A stretch of DNA of 64,000 nt from Acanthamoeba sp. SK_2022b (Eukaryota > Discosea > Longamoebia > Acanthamoebidae): contig JANDJZ010000038.1 of assembly GCA_027943245.1 (NCBI GenBank), positions 1-64,000 of the forward strand, given 5' to 3'. How positions within the stretch are numbered: the stretch's first letter is position 1; each line of letters starts with the position of its first letter. Positions 22,317-32,873 of this stretch are shown in pieces. The position numbers were made by a program, and so were the translations under genes. Below the pieces are notes generated by a model, which worked only from the letters and a program-made list of their open reading frames with translations, had not been told where the DNA came from and ran no database searches.

Positions 22317-22979
22317 TACGACCCACAAGCGGCCCGACCGAATGCGTGTACATAGGAGGCAATTTTGTACCAGAGAGAGCGAGAAAGACCAAGGACGAGA
22401 GAGATAAGCCCGAGTGCCGGCCATAGAGTGTGGTCCGACCTCGGCAGCGAATTGCAAGGTTAAACCGAAACCATTAGGAGTGGGCCTGACGAAGTCATAG
22501 TGACATAAACCTGCGCACATGGCCTTAAACACCGTGCCTTTCTTTCATAGTTGTGTCCCAGTATGGTCTTCCGGTGCAGGAGGCTCGCGTAGACCCTAGT
22601 CAGCTGCTTTTCTTGTTGTTTAACCACCTTTAACCGTTTTTAAGTGGTTGTCAAGGCAATTTTCAACCGATGAAGAGCCTTTGTATGGTAAGAGCCCCAT
22701 CAATGTTTTCACCCCTGACCGGCTGGGTAGGCGTTTTCTTACGTCACATCGCCGAGGTCGCACCAAGCCCGCACCACCGCAACCAGCGCAGATGGGATCA
22801 ATTTTGTGCAACACCGCGTAATTGTTCGCTGCTTCTTCGTTCCGCGTTGTCCCCCTGCGCTGCCAGAGCTTCAACATGCACCCGCGCTAACTCTTTATTT
22901 TGTCACTCCACCAACACCAACAACGTTCTTCTTTCAACAACGTTCAGCTTTCGCCCTAGTCTCCCCACCGCAACAAGCC
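22317..22979. other. Intergenic region, 663 bp
   Basis: This lies between the kinase stop and the RasGAP start, both on the plus strand. I see no coding exon or RNA gene. Around 22620-22655 there is a weak inverted repeat (AACCACC ... GGTT-type arms) that might form a small hairpin. Confidence 0.4.
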
Positions 22980-25556
22980 ATGTCGTTAGACGGTGAGTTG
23001 ATGTTGACGCTAGACCCCAGCGCCTTCCTCCGAGCGCTCAAGCGGGTAGTAGTGCGGCTCCTCGCCCTGCAGGAAGCCCTGCAGGGCCAAATCATTAAGG
23101 ACGACGCTCTGCGCCGCGACTTTGCCTCGGCCGTGCTCCGCCTCTATGAGCACGAGGAAGCGCTCCTCGTGTCCCTTCTTCACAATGCCATTAGCCAAGC
23201 CCTTCGCATTCCCGGTACGCGCCGCCGTGGTGGCCTTGCCCATCTCCCGTCATGTAGCCCAGTCGCTCACTTCTGCCTGGCTGCCATCGCTACCGCCCAG
23301 AATCGGAGAGCCTGGTCCTACGTGAGGGCAGCCTCATGGTAGACCTGCTGTCTGGGTTTGCCAAGCAGGCCATCTCCCCGCAGGTGCGTTCCACCTTCTC
23401 CGCTACCCAGTGGCGGGTGGGCTGGCGGAGTTGACACGAGATGGCATGGGCTCCTGGCCACCGTTGTGCCGATCAATGGAAACCAACAAACCAACCAACT
23501 ACTACTTCACATACACAGCTGGGCCGCCTGGTGCCTCTGGTGCAGAAGTTGGCCAAGGACAACATGCCCATGGAGGTGGACCCAACTCGCCTTGGCATGG
23601 CCCAGCCTTGTTCCGAGGGCGACGTGACGCCGGCCCTGCAGCTGGCCCGCGAGAACCTCCTCCAGTGCGCCACGACTTTCCTCACCACTATCATAGCCTC
23701 TGTCGACGCCGCTCCTCGGTAACCTATCCAACACCACCTCGCCCATTAATTTCTACCTCCTCCCGGATTGGTGGGAGGTTGCGCCAACCAACTCCCTGGT
23801 GGTGTGCTTGGCATCGTGCTGAGAACAGAGCGTTGAAGAGGGTGATCCGCATAGTGTACGAAAGCGCCGAGGCGCGATTCCCGGGCAGTGGTTTCCGCAC
23901 GCTCGGAGGCGTCATCTTTCTCCGACTCTACTGCCCCGCCATAGTCGCCCCGGAGGCTTACAAGCTGTCGGCCACACCCGGTACCGTGTCTCTTCGTTCG
24001 GCCAACTCGCTGGAAATCCCACTGACTGCAGTTCCTTGCCCTGGTCAACCAACGGCCACAGTGTCCCCGTTGGTGCGACGATCGCTCATCCTCGTGGCCA
24101 AGCTGCTTCAGAGCCTCGTCAATGAATCAACCCTCGAAAAGGAGGAGTACATGCTACCCTTCAACCAGTGGATCGCGGAGAACGTGGCCACCATCCACAT
24201 GGCCTTTCTCTCCTGGGTGGTGCGTGCTTCCTTCCCTTCACGGTCCTCCTCTGTCGCTGGCGTGTCTCACTCCTCCCTCCTCTACTGTACGGCCATTCAG
24301 CAACAAGGCGAGAATCATAGCCACCACCACGACCCCGATACGAGCGCGCCCTCGCCCTCGAGCAGTCCGTGCAGCGGCGGGGGCGGCGCCGACTCGTCTC
24401 CATCAGAGTGGCGCCTGTCCTCCTCCTCCTCCTCGTCGTCGTCGTCGTCATGGTTGTCGGAGGCAAGCGCGAGCCTCGAGCAGGGATCCTTCGTGGACTC
24501 GCTGGACCAGGCCACCGCTGACGCCATCGAGAAGGGCCTCAAGGAGAGCATGAAGGTGCTGCGGTCCTACAGCCATGAACTTAGCATTGTGAACGCCATC
24601 CGCAGCCTCGATCTGCGCTACAAGGACGTCAAGCACTCCCTGCGCGCCATCTACGCCTCGTCGCGCAGCACCGCCACCTCGTCGGTCGTGTCGACCTCGT
24701 CCACCGTACAGGCGCGCCTGTCCACCTCCGGCCCCAAGGTGCCCACCCGCGGCCTCCGCCATCGCTCCGTGTCCGATGAGCTCGATCGTTTCGTGTCCGA
24801 CGACGCGTCGCCCGAGGACAAGGGCACCGCCAAGAAGGGCTTCCTCATCACTCGCCTGACCCACAGCGGTCGCGTGCGATCGGCGAACAGGAGCTCCAAA
24901 GAAGGTCTGGACACCCACCAGCCCAAGCCCAGCGTGATCCGTCTACTGGGACTCCCCTCACCCCTCTTCCAAAACTTATCGCAGGCTTTCAAAACGTCGA
25001 CGTCACTCGATGGGACCGTAAGCTGGTGTTCGCCTGGCTGCAAACCCTGGACATTGAGGAAGACACCCTCAAGGTAGAGCCTCTCATTGGTTCACTCTCT
25101 TGGTTGGTTGAGGTAAAGCGTGGGGCCTCACGTCACCATGTCATCGCCATATGAGCGCAGGATTACAAACGCTCGTTCAAGAAGCACAATGTGACGGGCC
25201 TCAAGCTGCAGCAGCTCACGCGAGAGGACCTGATCGACATCGGGATCAGGCGTTTGGGCGACCGGAAGAAGATCCTCGCCCACACGCAGCAGATGTACAG
25301 TGACAGACTGGCCTGGGTGCAGACCAAGAACGCTGAAGAGTGGACGCCTGAGGACGTGGCGGTGTGGCTCGGCGCCAACGAGCTCGGCGAGTACCAGGAG
25401 CAGTGGTTGAAGGAGGACGTCAGCGGGCAAGTGCTGCTCGAGGCGCTCAACTCCGACGCCGGGCTCCAGCGTTTCAACGTGGTCAAGTGGGGACACCGCA
25501 AGAGGATCGTCCGGCTTCTGCGCGAAGCCTGCGCCTCGCCTAGCCTCTCCGATTGA
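22980..25556 (+). CDS. RasGAP protein with two C-terminal SAM domains
   Basis: The ATG is at 22980 and the TGA ends at 25556. The N-terminal half is a RasGAP domain. SLVLREGSLMVDLLSGFAKQ carries the arginine-finger motif (R in LREGSL). LGGVIFLRLYCPAIVAPEAY matches the FLRFxxPAIVxP block. RRSLILVAKLLQSLVNEST and MLPFNQWI match the last GAP helices. An Ser-rich linker with a His/Asp-rich insert follows. A helical block (AIEKGLKESMKVLRSYSHEL) leads to SAM1 (RKLVFAWLQTLDIEEDTL, LTREDLIDIGIRRLGDRKKI) and SAM2 (EDVAVWLGANELGEYQEQWL, WGHRKRIVRLLREA). It should stimulate GTP hydrolysis by Ras-type GTPases. Tandem SAM domains imply oligomerisation or scaffolding. It converges with the LIMK-like gene, with 195 bp between stops. 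Confidence 0.8.
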
Positions 25557-25751
25557 CCGTCTCCCTCCTTTCTTTGCGAGTCATTCTCGCCATGTACAGA
25601 CCCACATAACACTCACCCCATAACGTAAACAGCCCAATGTGAGGGAAAGGCGAGCGGAGAGATGACGAGGGAGGGGGAAAAACAAACGCTTCTCGCGCAA
25701 CATCGCAACACGCGCGGAGAGAGCGGCGGCGAGATCGGAGGATGCCGCGGC

Positions 25752-28376
25752 CTAGTCGATGACGTGCGAGCCGGAGAGCGGGTCCGATTTGGCTGAGAGG
25801 GAGGGAGGAAAGTCAGCGACGAACCAGGAGCACACAGTAGCGTGGAGAGATTGTTGGTGGAGGACTGCCTACCAATCACGTTTTCGAGGGTGAAGGTGTC
25901 CTTGTTGACGGCCGTGAGCTCGGCGTGGAATGGCTTGAGGATCTTCTTGACCTCGCCCACGTGCGACTTCTTCTTTCCGGCCTGCACCGCGCTCATGTTG
26001 GGCCCTGTCCACGCGCGCGTCGCATTGACGACCCGTTAGGAGAGAACAAGAGCGCGTATGTGTGCGCGCGCGGCAAACGCACCACTCCACATGATGAAGA
26101 CGTCGCGGGTCGTGTGCGTCTGCTTGTAGCTCTCGGCATCGATCGGCACGCGGAAAAGCACGTATTGCACCTGCGCGCGTTGGGCACAGAACCAGCACCT
26201 GCGTCAGCAAAGACAGGCCGCAGGGCCGACCAAGAGAGCGAGCAGGGGCCAGCCAGGGGAGAGCGGGCGGAGAGAGAAAGGCGTGGGTTTACCTCGACGT
26301 CCTTCAGACTCTGCACGAGCTCCTCGATGGTGACGCCGGAGCCCTGCAGGCACAGGGACCTGTCGCCCGAGTAGCCCAGCAAAATCCTGCGCGCGACACG
26401 CAGAGTGAGCGCCACGCCACGGTAAAGAAGGGCCGCCGAGTGCGGGAGCGCACCATCCGGGGTTGGTGTTGGAGGAGAAAGCGTAGAGGGCGTCGTAGAA
26501 GGGGTCCGGCTCGGGGAAGGTGAGGTTGTGCATCTGCGCGACGTCGTGCGACTTGGCCAGCTCGTCCCTCTTCTGCTCGAGCGACCGTCTGCACACGTTG
26601 CCAATCGATCGAACCGAGCATCTCCGTGAGTGTTGTGAGAACAACAATTGGAATAACAATTCGATCACCACGGACCTCATGATGGCGAACTTGGTCTTGG
26701 GCGCCAGCGCCAGCTTGGTCTTCTCGATCGTGGCGCTCGCGTCCCTCTTGTCGTTTCTGATGTTGAGCCGCTTGGAACTGCACTCGGTCCCCACCATCCG
26801 CCACGCGTCAGTTTCGTCGCATGGCTCGCTAACACCCTCCCCCCCCCTCTCCTCTCCCACCCATTCCTCTCCCTCTTCTCTTGGGTGGGCTAGGGCGTCG
26901 TACACAGCGGGGGCCCAGATCTCGGGCTTGGGGGTCGAGGGCTCGGGAGCGAGCTTGATGCCGCCCGAAGTCTGGAGGGTGCCCTCCCGCAGCTCCTTGT
27001 CGATCTCGGCGAGGCTGTCGAGGACCTTGAGGAACGAGGGCCGGTTGTCGGGCGTGTAGTCGGCGCACTTGAGGGCGAGCTGCTTCAGGGCCTCGGGGCA
27101 GTCCTCGGGGATGAGCTTGAACAGCTCGTTGGGGTTGAGGGCGAAGGCCTCCTCGGGCTTGCGCTGGAGCTCGCGCGAGATCTTCCGTCGGGTGATGATC
27201 TCGCACAAAACGATGCCGAACGAGAACAGGTCCACCCGCTCGTCGTAATCCTGTCCCGTGATGATCTCCGGCGCCTGCCCACATCACTCATTTCGGTTAT
27301 TACTGTATTTTATTTTATTTTTAAAAAAATTAAATTATAAGTTGGAGGAGGCCAATGCTTACCATCCAGTCCTCGGTACCGCACAGCGTGTAGGGTCGCT
27401 TGCCCTTCATGTAGGTGCGAGCGAAGCCGAAATCGCAAACTGCGCGCGCGTGAAAGAGAGAAATGTAAGTTGTCGACGCTCCGCTCTTTTGGTGTGTCGA
27501 TGGAAAGGTGTACGCTTGATCTTCCAGTTGGCGTCAACCAAAAGGTTCTTGCTCTTGAGGTCCCTGTGCATGATCTTCTTGGAGTGGAGGAACGCCATGG
27601 CGCGCGCTACATCGGCGGCGATCTGCACGCGCAGCTTCCATCCGATCTCCACGTCCGGGTTCTTCAGGTATCGTCGCAGGTCGCCACCTGTTCCCACTCT
27701 GCATCAGCACTCCCTCTCCTCTCATTCTCTCTCCCGTTCGCACACATGAAGGAAGGAGGCGGCGAGAGCACCAGGCACGTATTCGGTGACCAGGTAGACG
27801 TAGGGCCCGTGCGCGCTTACACCGATGAACTGTACCAAGTGGGGGTGGGAATACCTGCCGCGAGAAAGGAGAGAGAGAGGAGGCGAAGGAGTGAGAGAGG
27901 AGGCTAAGGCCGAAGCTCCCAACGTCCAAAGGCGGTTCAGAAAATGAAGTCGAACGGCGAAACGAAACGAGAGAAGATGATTCCAATCAAAAGTCAAGTA
28001 AAAAATAGATGAAGCGCAAAGGTCAAGGAGACCGGAGCGACCGATTAATCCATTCTTCTTGTCGAAAAGAGCGTGGAAAAGAACGAAAAGAGCAAAGAAC
28101 GAAACGAAAACGTGGAGGAGAACGAAAAGCGGAGGTGGGGGGGGGGTACTTGGCCATAGCGGCTTCACGTTGGACGAAGATGTCGAGTTCCTCCTGGAGA
28201 TCCTCCGATTTCGCGATCTTCTTGATGGCGACGGGTGTTCCAAGGTAGGTGCCCTTGTACACCGATCCGAAGGAACCGCTTCCGATTTCATCGTCGAATT
28301 TGAGCTGTTCGAAGTGGATGGTGTGTGCCTCGTCCACGTTGGGGAGTCCGTCTTCCAGCTCGAAGTCGTCGTCCAT
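25752..28376 (-). CDS. LIMK/TESK-like TKL kinase fused to an ADF-H (coactosin-like) domain
   Basis: The ATG is at 28376 and the TAG at 25752. The N-terminal kinase domain has FDDEIGSGSFGSVYKGTYLG (P-loop), TPVAIKKI, IMHRDLKSKNLLVD, LCDFGFART, CGTEDWMAPEIITG and YDERVDLFSFGIVLCEII. The last block is the hallmark of LIMK/TESK kinases within the TKL group. After a linker of about 120-150 residues (rich in Lys and Glu), the C-terminus forms an ADF-H domain: YDALYAFSSNTNP, LCLQGSGVTIEELVQSLKD, VQYVLFRVP, TRDVFIMWSGPNMSAVQAG and KKILKPFHAELTAV. This matches coactosin-type actin binders. Exons across the join are in phase, so one polypeptide is predicted. The combination could target the kinase to actin or make an intramolecular substrate. 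No LIM or PDZ domain is present. Confidence 0.82.
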
Positions 28377-28947
28377 CTCTCTTATGGTGTTGTGTGTCTG
28401 GAGGCAACACAAAAATAGGTAAAAGAGTTTTAATATGAATTATTCTGGTTGGCGACAAATATAACAGTCGCAAATTAATAGAGAAAAAAGAAAGGTAAAC
28501 CCAACCCCAACGCAGGAGCAACCACCTTTTTCTCATGATGATTAAATAAGAATTGAAAAAAAAAAGTGTTTTGCGATACAAAAGAATTAAAAAAACTAAA
28601 GTTGTAATATTTTTATATTTTAAAAAAAGAACAAAAAATTTGTTACCTGGCAAGGGAGAGGAAAGGGAGAGGAAGAAAGGCGACAGTGGAGGCAGTGAAA
28701 GGGAGCGAGCACGTAACAGCTGGGCGGCTCACTGTGAGTGTGCGGATAGGGTTTATGTGCGTTGCTGCTCTTGTTGGCGGAGGTTCTGGGTTTCCGGGCC
28801 AACGCGGAATGCAACTTGTTAACAAGGCTGCCCACGTCTCTTGCATTTGTTTTGTGCTCTCAGGCACACTTGCTTCCTCGTGGCCGTTCGTTATTGAGTG
28901 CGTCAGCCGCAGGCACAACCCCCAAGGGAGGGGTTCACATAGGCAAG
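28377..28947. other. Intergenic region, 571 bp
   Basis: This lies between the LIMK-like gene start and the stop of the small coiled-coil gene (both minus strand). It is AT-rich around 28540-28640 and holds no convincing exon. It should carry the LIMK-like promoter. Confidence 0.4.
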
Positions 28948-29522
28948 TTACTGCCTGAGTCCGGCTTCGCGTCGCCGTCGCAACTCATGCAGCTGGCGCT
29001 GCAGGTCGTCCAGCTGCGATCGGGCGCGATCCCTCTCCGCTTGCTTGCGCTTGAGCTCCTCTATCCACGGGCAAATGAGCAAAATTGCAGCAAGGCACTG
29101 AAGAAGAGGATATGAAAAGAAGATGTACATGCCTTGCTTTTGGGCGGTTAGCTTCTGCTTGTCCTTTACCTGGAACATAACATGCGGTCCGCTGCGAACA
29201 AACACCCCCTTTGCCAGGTAGGCCAAGTATTTTATTTTAGTATTTTCACTAAAATAAAATAAAACAATTATAATTATCAAAGTTGACACGAAATGAACAG
29301 GATACATACCCTTCCTTGCTTCATCGAAGTGAGCTCGCCTATCTCAACGTGCAATAATCTTAGCTTTAAAAAAATCTTTGGATGAGCGAAAGGAACATCG
29401 TTGATGTAGAAATGATCCAGTACCTCCGCCTCTAGCTTCTCCAAAAGCCTACCCTGCCGCATCAAATCAATGTTCATCAGACTCTCAGCGCCTTCGGCCT
29501 TGGCAATGGCGGCTGACTCCAT
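28948..29522 (-). CDS. Small coiled-coil protein, unknown function
   Basis: The ATG is at 29522 and the TAA at 28948. Joining exons in phase gives about 93 residues: [17 protein letters not shown], then [19 protein letters not shown], then [12 protein letters not shown] and a long charged helix ([19 protein letters not shown]). One intron appears to use a GC donor (CAAAAGCAAG|GCATGT) with a normal AG acceptor, because only that join keeps the frame. The whole protein is predicted coiled coil. I cannot assign a family. It is divergent from the EMAP-II gene, with 76 bp between start codons, so they probably share a promoter. Confidence 0.55.
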
Positions 29523-29598
29523 CTGGTGTTACCTCCTGTTCGATTTCTGCGAAGAGAAAACGCTCTTTCCCGCCAACGAAAAACTGCACCCAACAATC

Positions 29599-30298
29599 AT
29601 GAGACGAACACAGCTGGCGGTCAGAGCTGTGATCTCGAGGGGCGGCACTGGTGCCTTGCGGAGCCGAGGTGTGGCAGCCTTAAACGCAAACACTGGCTCC
29701 ATTTCCACTCGATCCGGACATGGGTGCAGGATTTCTCCGTCTCAGATGCAGCTGAGCACAGAGGCCAGCAGCGCTTCAGCCGTGCCTCTCGCCGAACCCA
29801 AGAAAGAGATCAACGGAAAGCATCTGGAGAAGATCGATCTGCGGGTTGCCCGCATCGTAGCGGCTCGCCACGTTGAGGGCGCCGACCGCCTCCTGCAGCT
29901 CACCCTCGACGTGGGCGGTCTGGCCCCTCCCCCGCCCTCCTCCGACGGCGGCAAGCAGAGCGGAGCAGCGCCGGACGCCCAGCCAGTGGCAAACGGTACC
30001 GCCGGCCATCGCACCGTCTTCTCGGGAATCAAGGCCGCCTATAAGCCCGATGAGCTGGTCGGTCGTCTGGTCATCTATGTCGCCAACCTCAAGGTACACG
30101 CGAGGCTACACGTTCTTGTGTGTTGTCCCTCTTCTCATCCCGCAACTCTTATCTCTGGCTTGGGTGGCGTCACAGGCGTGGAAGACGCCCTTCGGCCTGT
30201 CCGAGGGGATGATCCTTGCTGCGAGCGATCCCTCGGGCGCCCAGATCTTCCTCTCCGCAACCGATCCCGGTGCCCAGCCGGGCATGATCGTCAGTTGA
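29599..30298 (+). CDS. EMAP-II/Trbp111-type tRNA-binding protein with mitochondrial presequence
   Basis: The ATG is at 29599 and the TGA ends at 30298. Two exons (29599-30093 and about 30177-30298) join as [15 protein letters not shown]. The first 60 residues are rich in Arg, Ser and Ala and nearly free of acidic residues ([16 protein letters not shown]...), a typical mitochondrial targeting sequence. The OB-fold tRNA-binding domain has [39 protein letters not shown] and [11 protein letters not shown]. This matches AIMP1/p43, Arc1p and the MetRS C-terminal domain. A Pro/Gly/Ala-rich insert sits between the first two strands. There is no catalytic synthetase domain, so it probably binds tRNA in trans. 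Confidence 0.8.
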
Positions 30299-30359
30299 TC
30301 TCCTGTTTTTTCTATTGCGCTGAAACGCATGAAGATGACCAGGCCTGCTCCTTCAATGC

Positions 30360-32713
30360 TCAACAGTCACGCAGCTGCACAAGGGCCTCCACGATCTGGT
30401 CTATCACGACACGTGCCGCAGCCTGCCCAAGCGAGTTGCCGTTCACAATGATCGAGAAGATCACCGTCTGCACGGAAGCAGCCAATAACATCGTTGACGA
30501 GTGAGCGGAGCGGGTGGGTGGGTGGGACAGAGGAGGCACAATGCCCTACCTGATGCGGGAAGTTGGGATTTTCAGCATAGCCCGAGAGCGAGGACACGCC
30601 GGTCATGGAGCCGGTCTTTGCCCACACCTTACCCTCGGCAGGAGTGTTCTTGAATCTGTTTGGTCATTCAGTCGCGGATGGTAAGTTGGTTGCCTCAACT
30701 GTCCGAGCAGGTTTAGTGGGAAGACGTACCTGTTAATGAGGCTGCCGCTCTTGCCAGCAAGAGGAAGGAAGGACCTGAAGAGCTTGTACCTCTCCTGAGA
30801 GAGCGTGAGCTGGAGGCCGTTCAGAGTGTCGGCCAAGCTCTCAGGGCTCAACTACACACGAGCACGAACAATGAGCAGGAAATTGCTGATGTCTGTGACG
30901 CGAGCTGATCGTCCATACCATGTTGTGCCTGCTCAGTCCGCTTCCGTCGGCTTGAGCGAAAGATTCCGGGTCAACGCCGAGCTTCGTGAGTGTCTACACA
31001 CCAGAGGAAGAGAGAGTTGGCTATGCGACTGTAATCCACAAATCCCATCCCAAACATACAAGTAGGTAGGTGTACCTTGGAGATCAACGAGAGACCGTCG
31101 TTGAGGGTGCTGCCCGAGGTTTCGTTGGCCGGAGTGAACAGGGCCCCGAGAGTACGGGCGAACACCTCGGCATAGAGGTTGTCACTGTTCGCGCATGGTG
31201 CAGGTTCGTGAGGCCTCATTTACAATGATGTGGTAGTAATAACATGATACCTGATCTGCAGGCATCGGTCCATAAGGACGGACAGCGGCTGGGACTTGTG
31301 AGTGTAGACGGTGCTCCAGCCCTCTGTCAAGAGGAGACTGGTGTGAGTGTTTTAACGCCGAAAGAAGAGAGAATCGCAGTTGGTCACCTCCGCTGCACTC
31401 TCCGAATGCGACGCCTTCAACTTTCACGCTCTGGGCCTCCAACAGATGGCGAAGAAGGTTGGCGAAGCGCGAAGTCGAGTTGAGCACGCCCATGGAGAGC
31501 CTGAGAAACGTTGTAACGCAACACTGTCAGAACTGAGCCAAAGCAAGGTGTGGGGTAGAGGCAGCGGACGTGCTGGGGCTGGAGCCAACGGGCAGGCCTC
31601 CATCAACTTGCAGATAGGCGTTGCCTGGCGGGTAGTAGATCGTCAAGTTGCCCTTTGCACTTGCGGGCAGGGTCACCCCTGCGTTACGCACCTCAATCTA
31701 CAAAGTTGTTGCTTAGAGGAATAGCAACTCAGGCCTGATGAGAGATGCCAATGGGAATGATGTGCGGTACCGCGTCCTGGTCACCCTCAACCGCGAACTT
31801 GAGGCTCAAGGGTTGGCCAGCCCTGTGGCCAGGCGACAGAGTGAGCGTGATCGCGTTCTCCTCCTGCAGCGCTTGTTAGAGTGTTCGGTTCAGCGTGCGA
31901 GAACTCAAGATGGTTTATGCATACCACTATGAGAGCCTGCGGCTCAGCGCCGTAGTCCCAGTTCAGGTCATCCCACTCCCAGCTCGCTGATGGGCACGAA
32001 GTAAAGGTCAGTTGACGCAGCTAGCAAAATGACCAAGACGTGAGCACGCGTACAGGGGAACGGCTGGCCGTCGCCCTTGAAGAGCGAGCTGTCCACCACC
32101 AGTTCCGACACACTGCTGATGCTCTTTTTGATCCTATATTGGATTGGTGTGCATGGAATGAATGCGTGAGTGTGCACCTCTCGTTTAGGCCTGGCGGGAG
32201 TGAGCGTACGCAGAGGCAGCATTGGCGAGGTCGGTGTGGCTGAGCGACGGATCGGCGCCACCCTTCACGCACAGCTGGGATGTGCCGTGGCGGTAGCGGA
32301 ACGGAGTAGTGTAGCGGAAGCTGGTTGCATCGGCGTGCAGGAAGAGCGCACCAGTCGAGAACAGCTTGGTGTTGGAGGCCGGCGTGAAGCGTGACGCCTC
32401 ATTGCGCGCATACAGCGGTGCTACCTTTCCGCTAGACACCTTGCGCACGAGCAATCCGTACAGCGCGCGCCTGTTCTCGGGTCGCTCGAGGAGCTCATCA
32501 ACGAAAGCACCCAACTTCGAGGCGCACAGTCCGTCCGCTTCTTCAGGGTCAAAAGGTACACTAATGATTAATACGGCCGCTTGCCGCCAAGACAAAAGAA
32601 CGAGGTTCGGTACCACTGGCATTAACTGAGACAAAGGATGAGTTTGCACCAGTGGTCGCCACGCTCACAAGCGCGGCCAAAGCCACCCAAAAGACAAGAG
32701 TAGTGCGTTTCAT
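30360..32713 (-). CDS. Secreted D-alanyl-D-alanine carboxypeptidase, peptidase S13 (PBP4/DacB-like)
   Basis: The ATG is at 32713 and the TGA at 30360. The N-terminus is a clean signal peptide ([18 protein letters not shown]). All three active-site motifs of penicillin-binding serine peptidases are visible: SxxK in [15 protein letters not shown], SxN in [11 protein letters not shown] and KTG in [30 protein letters not shown] and [18 protein letters not shown] also fit S13 enzymes. The gene is split by many introns with GT..AG borders, so it belongs to the amoeba genome and is not bacterial contamination. Known S13 enzymes cut peptidoglycan stem peptides. In a bacterivore, action on ingested bacteria in phagosomes is plausible but inferred. 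It converges with the EMAP-II gene, with 61 bp between stops. Confidence 0.82.
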
Positions 32714-32873
32714 GTCCACAACTTCTTCAGGTCAGTCCCGCGGAGTGGTTGTTATTAAAGCACAGTGTAAAATTAAATAGTTAGTGTGCTTTGGCAATAA
32801 TCGTGCTGTTGCCTGGACGCGCGAGTGCGGCAAACATCTTTTTGATCTGTGTAGGCTGCAGTTAGATCAAAAG

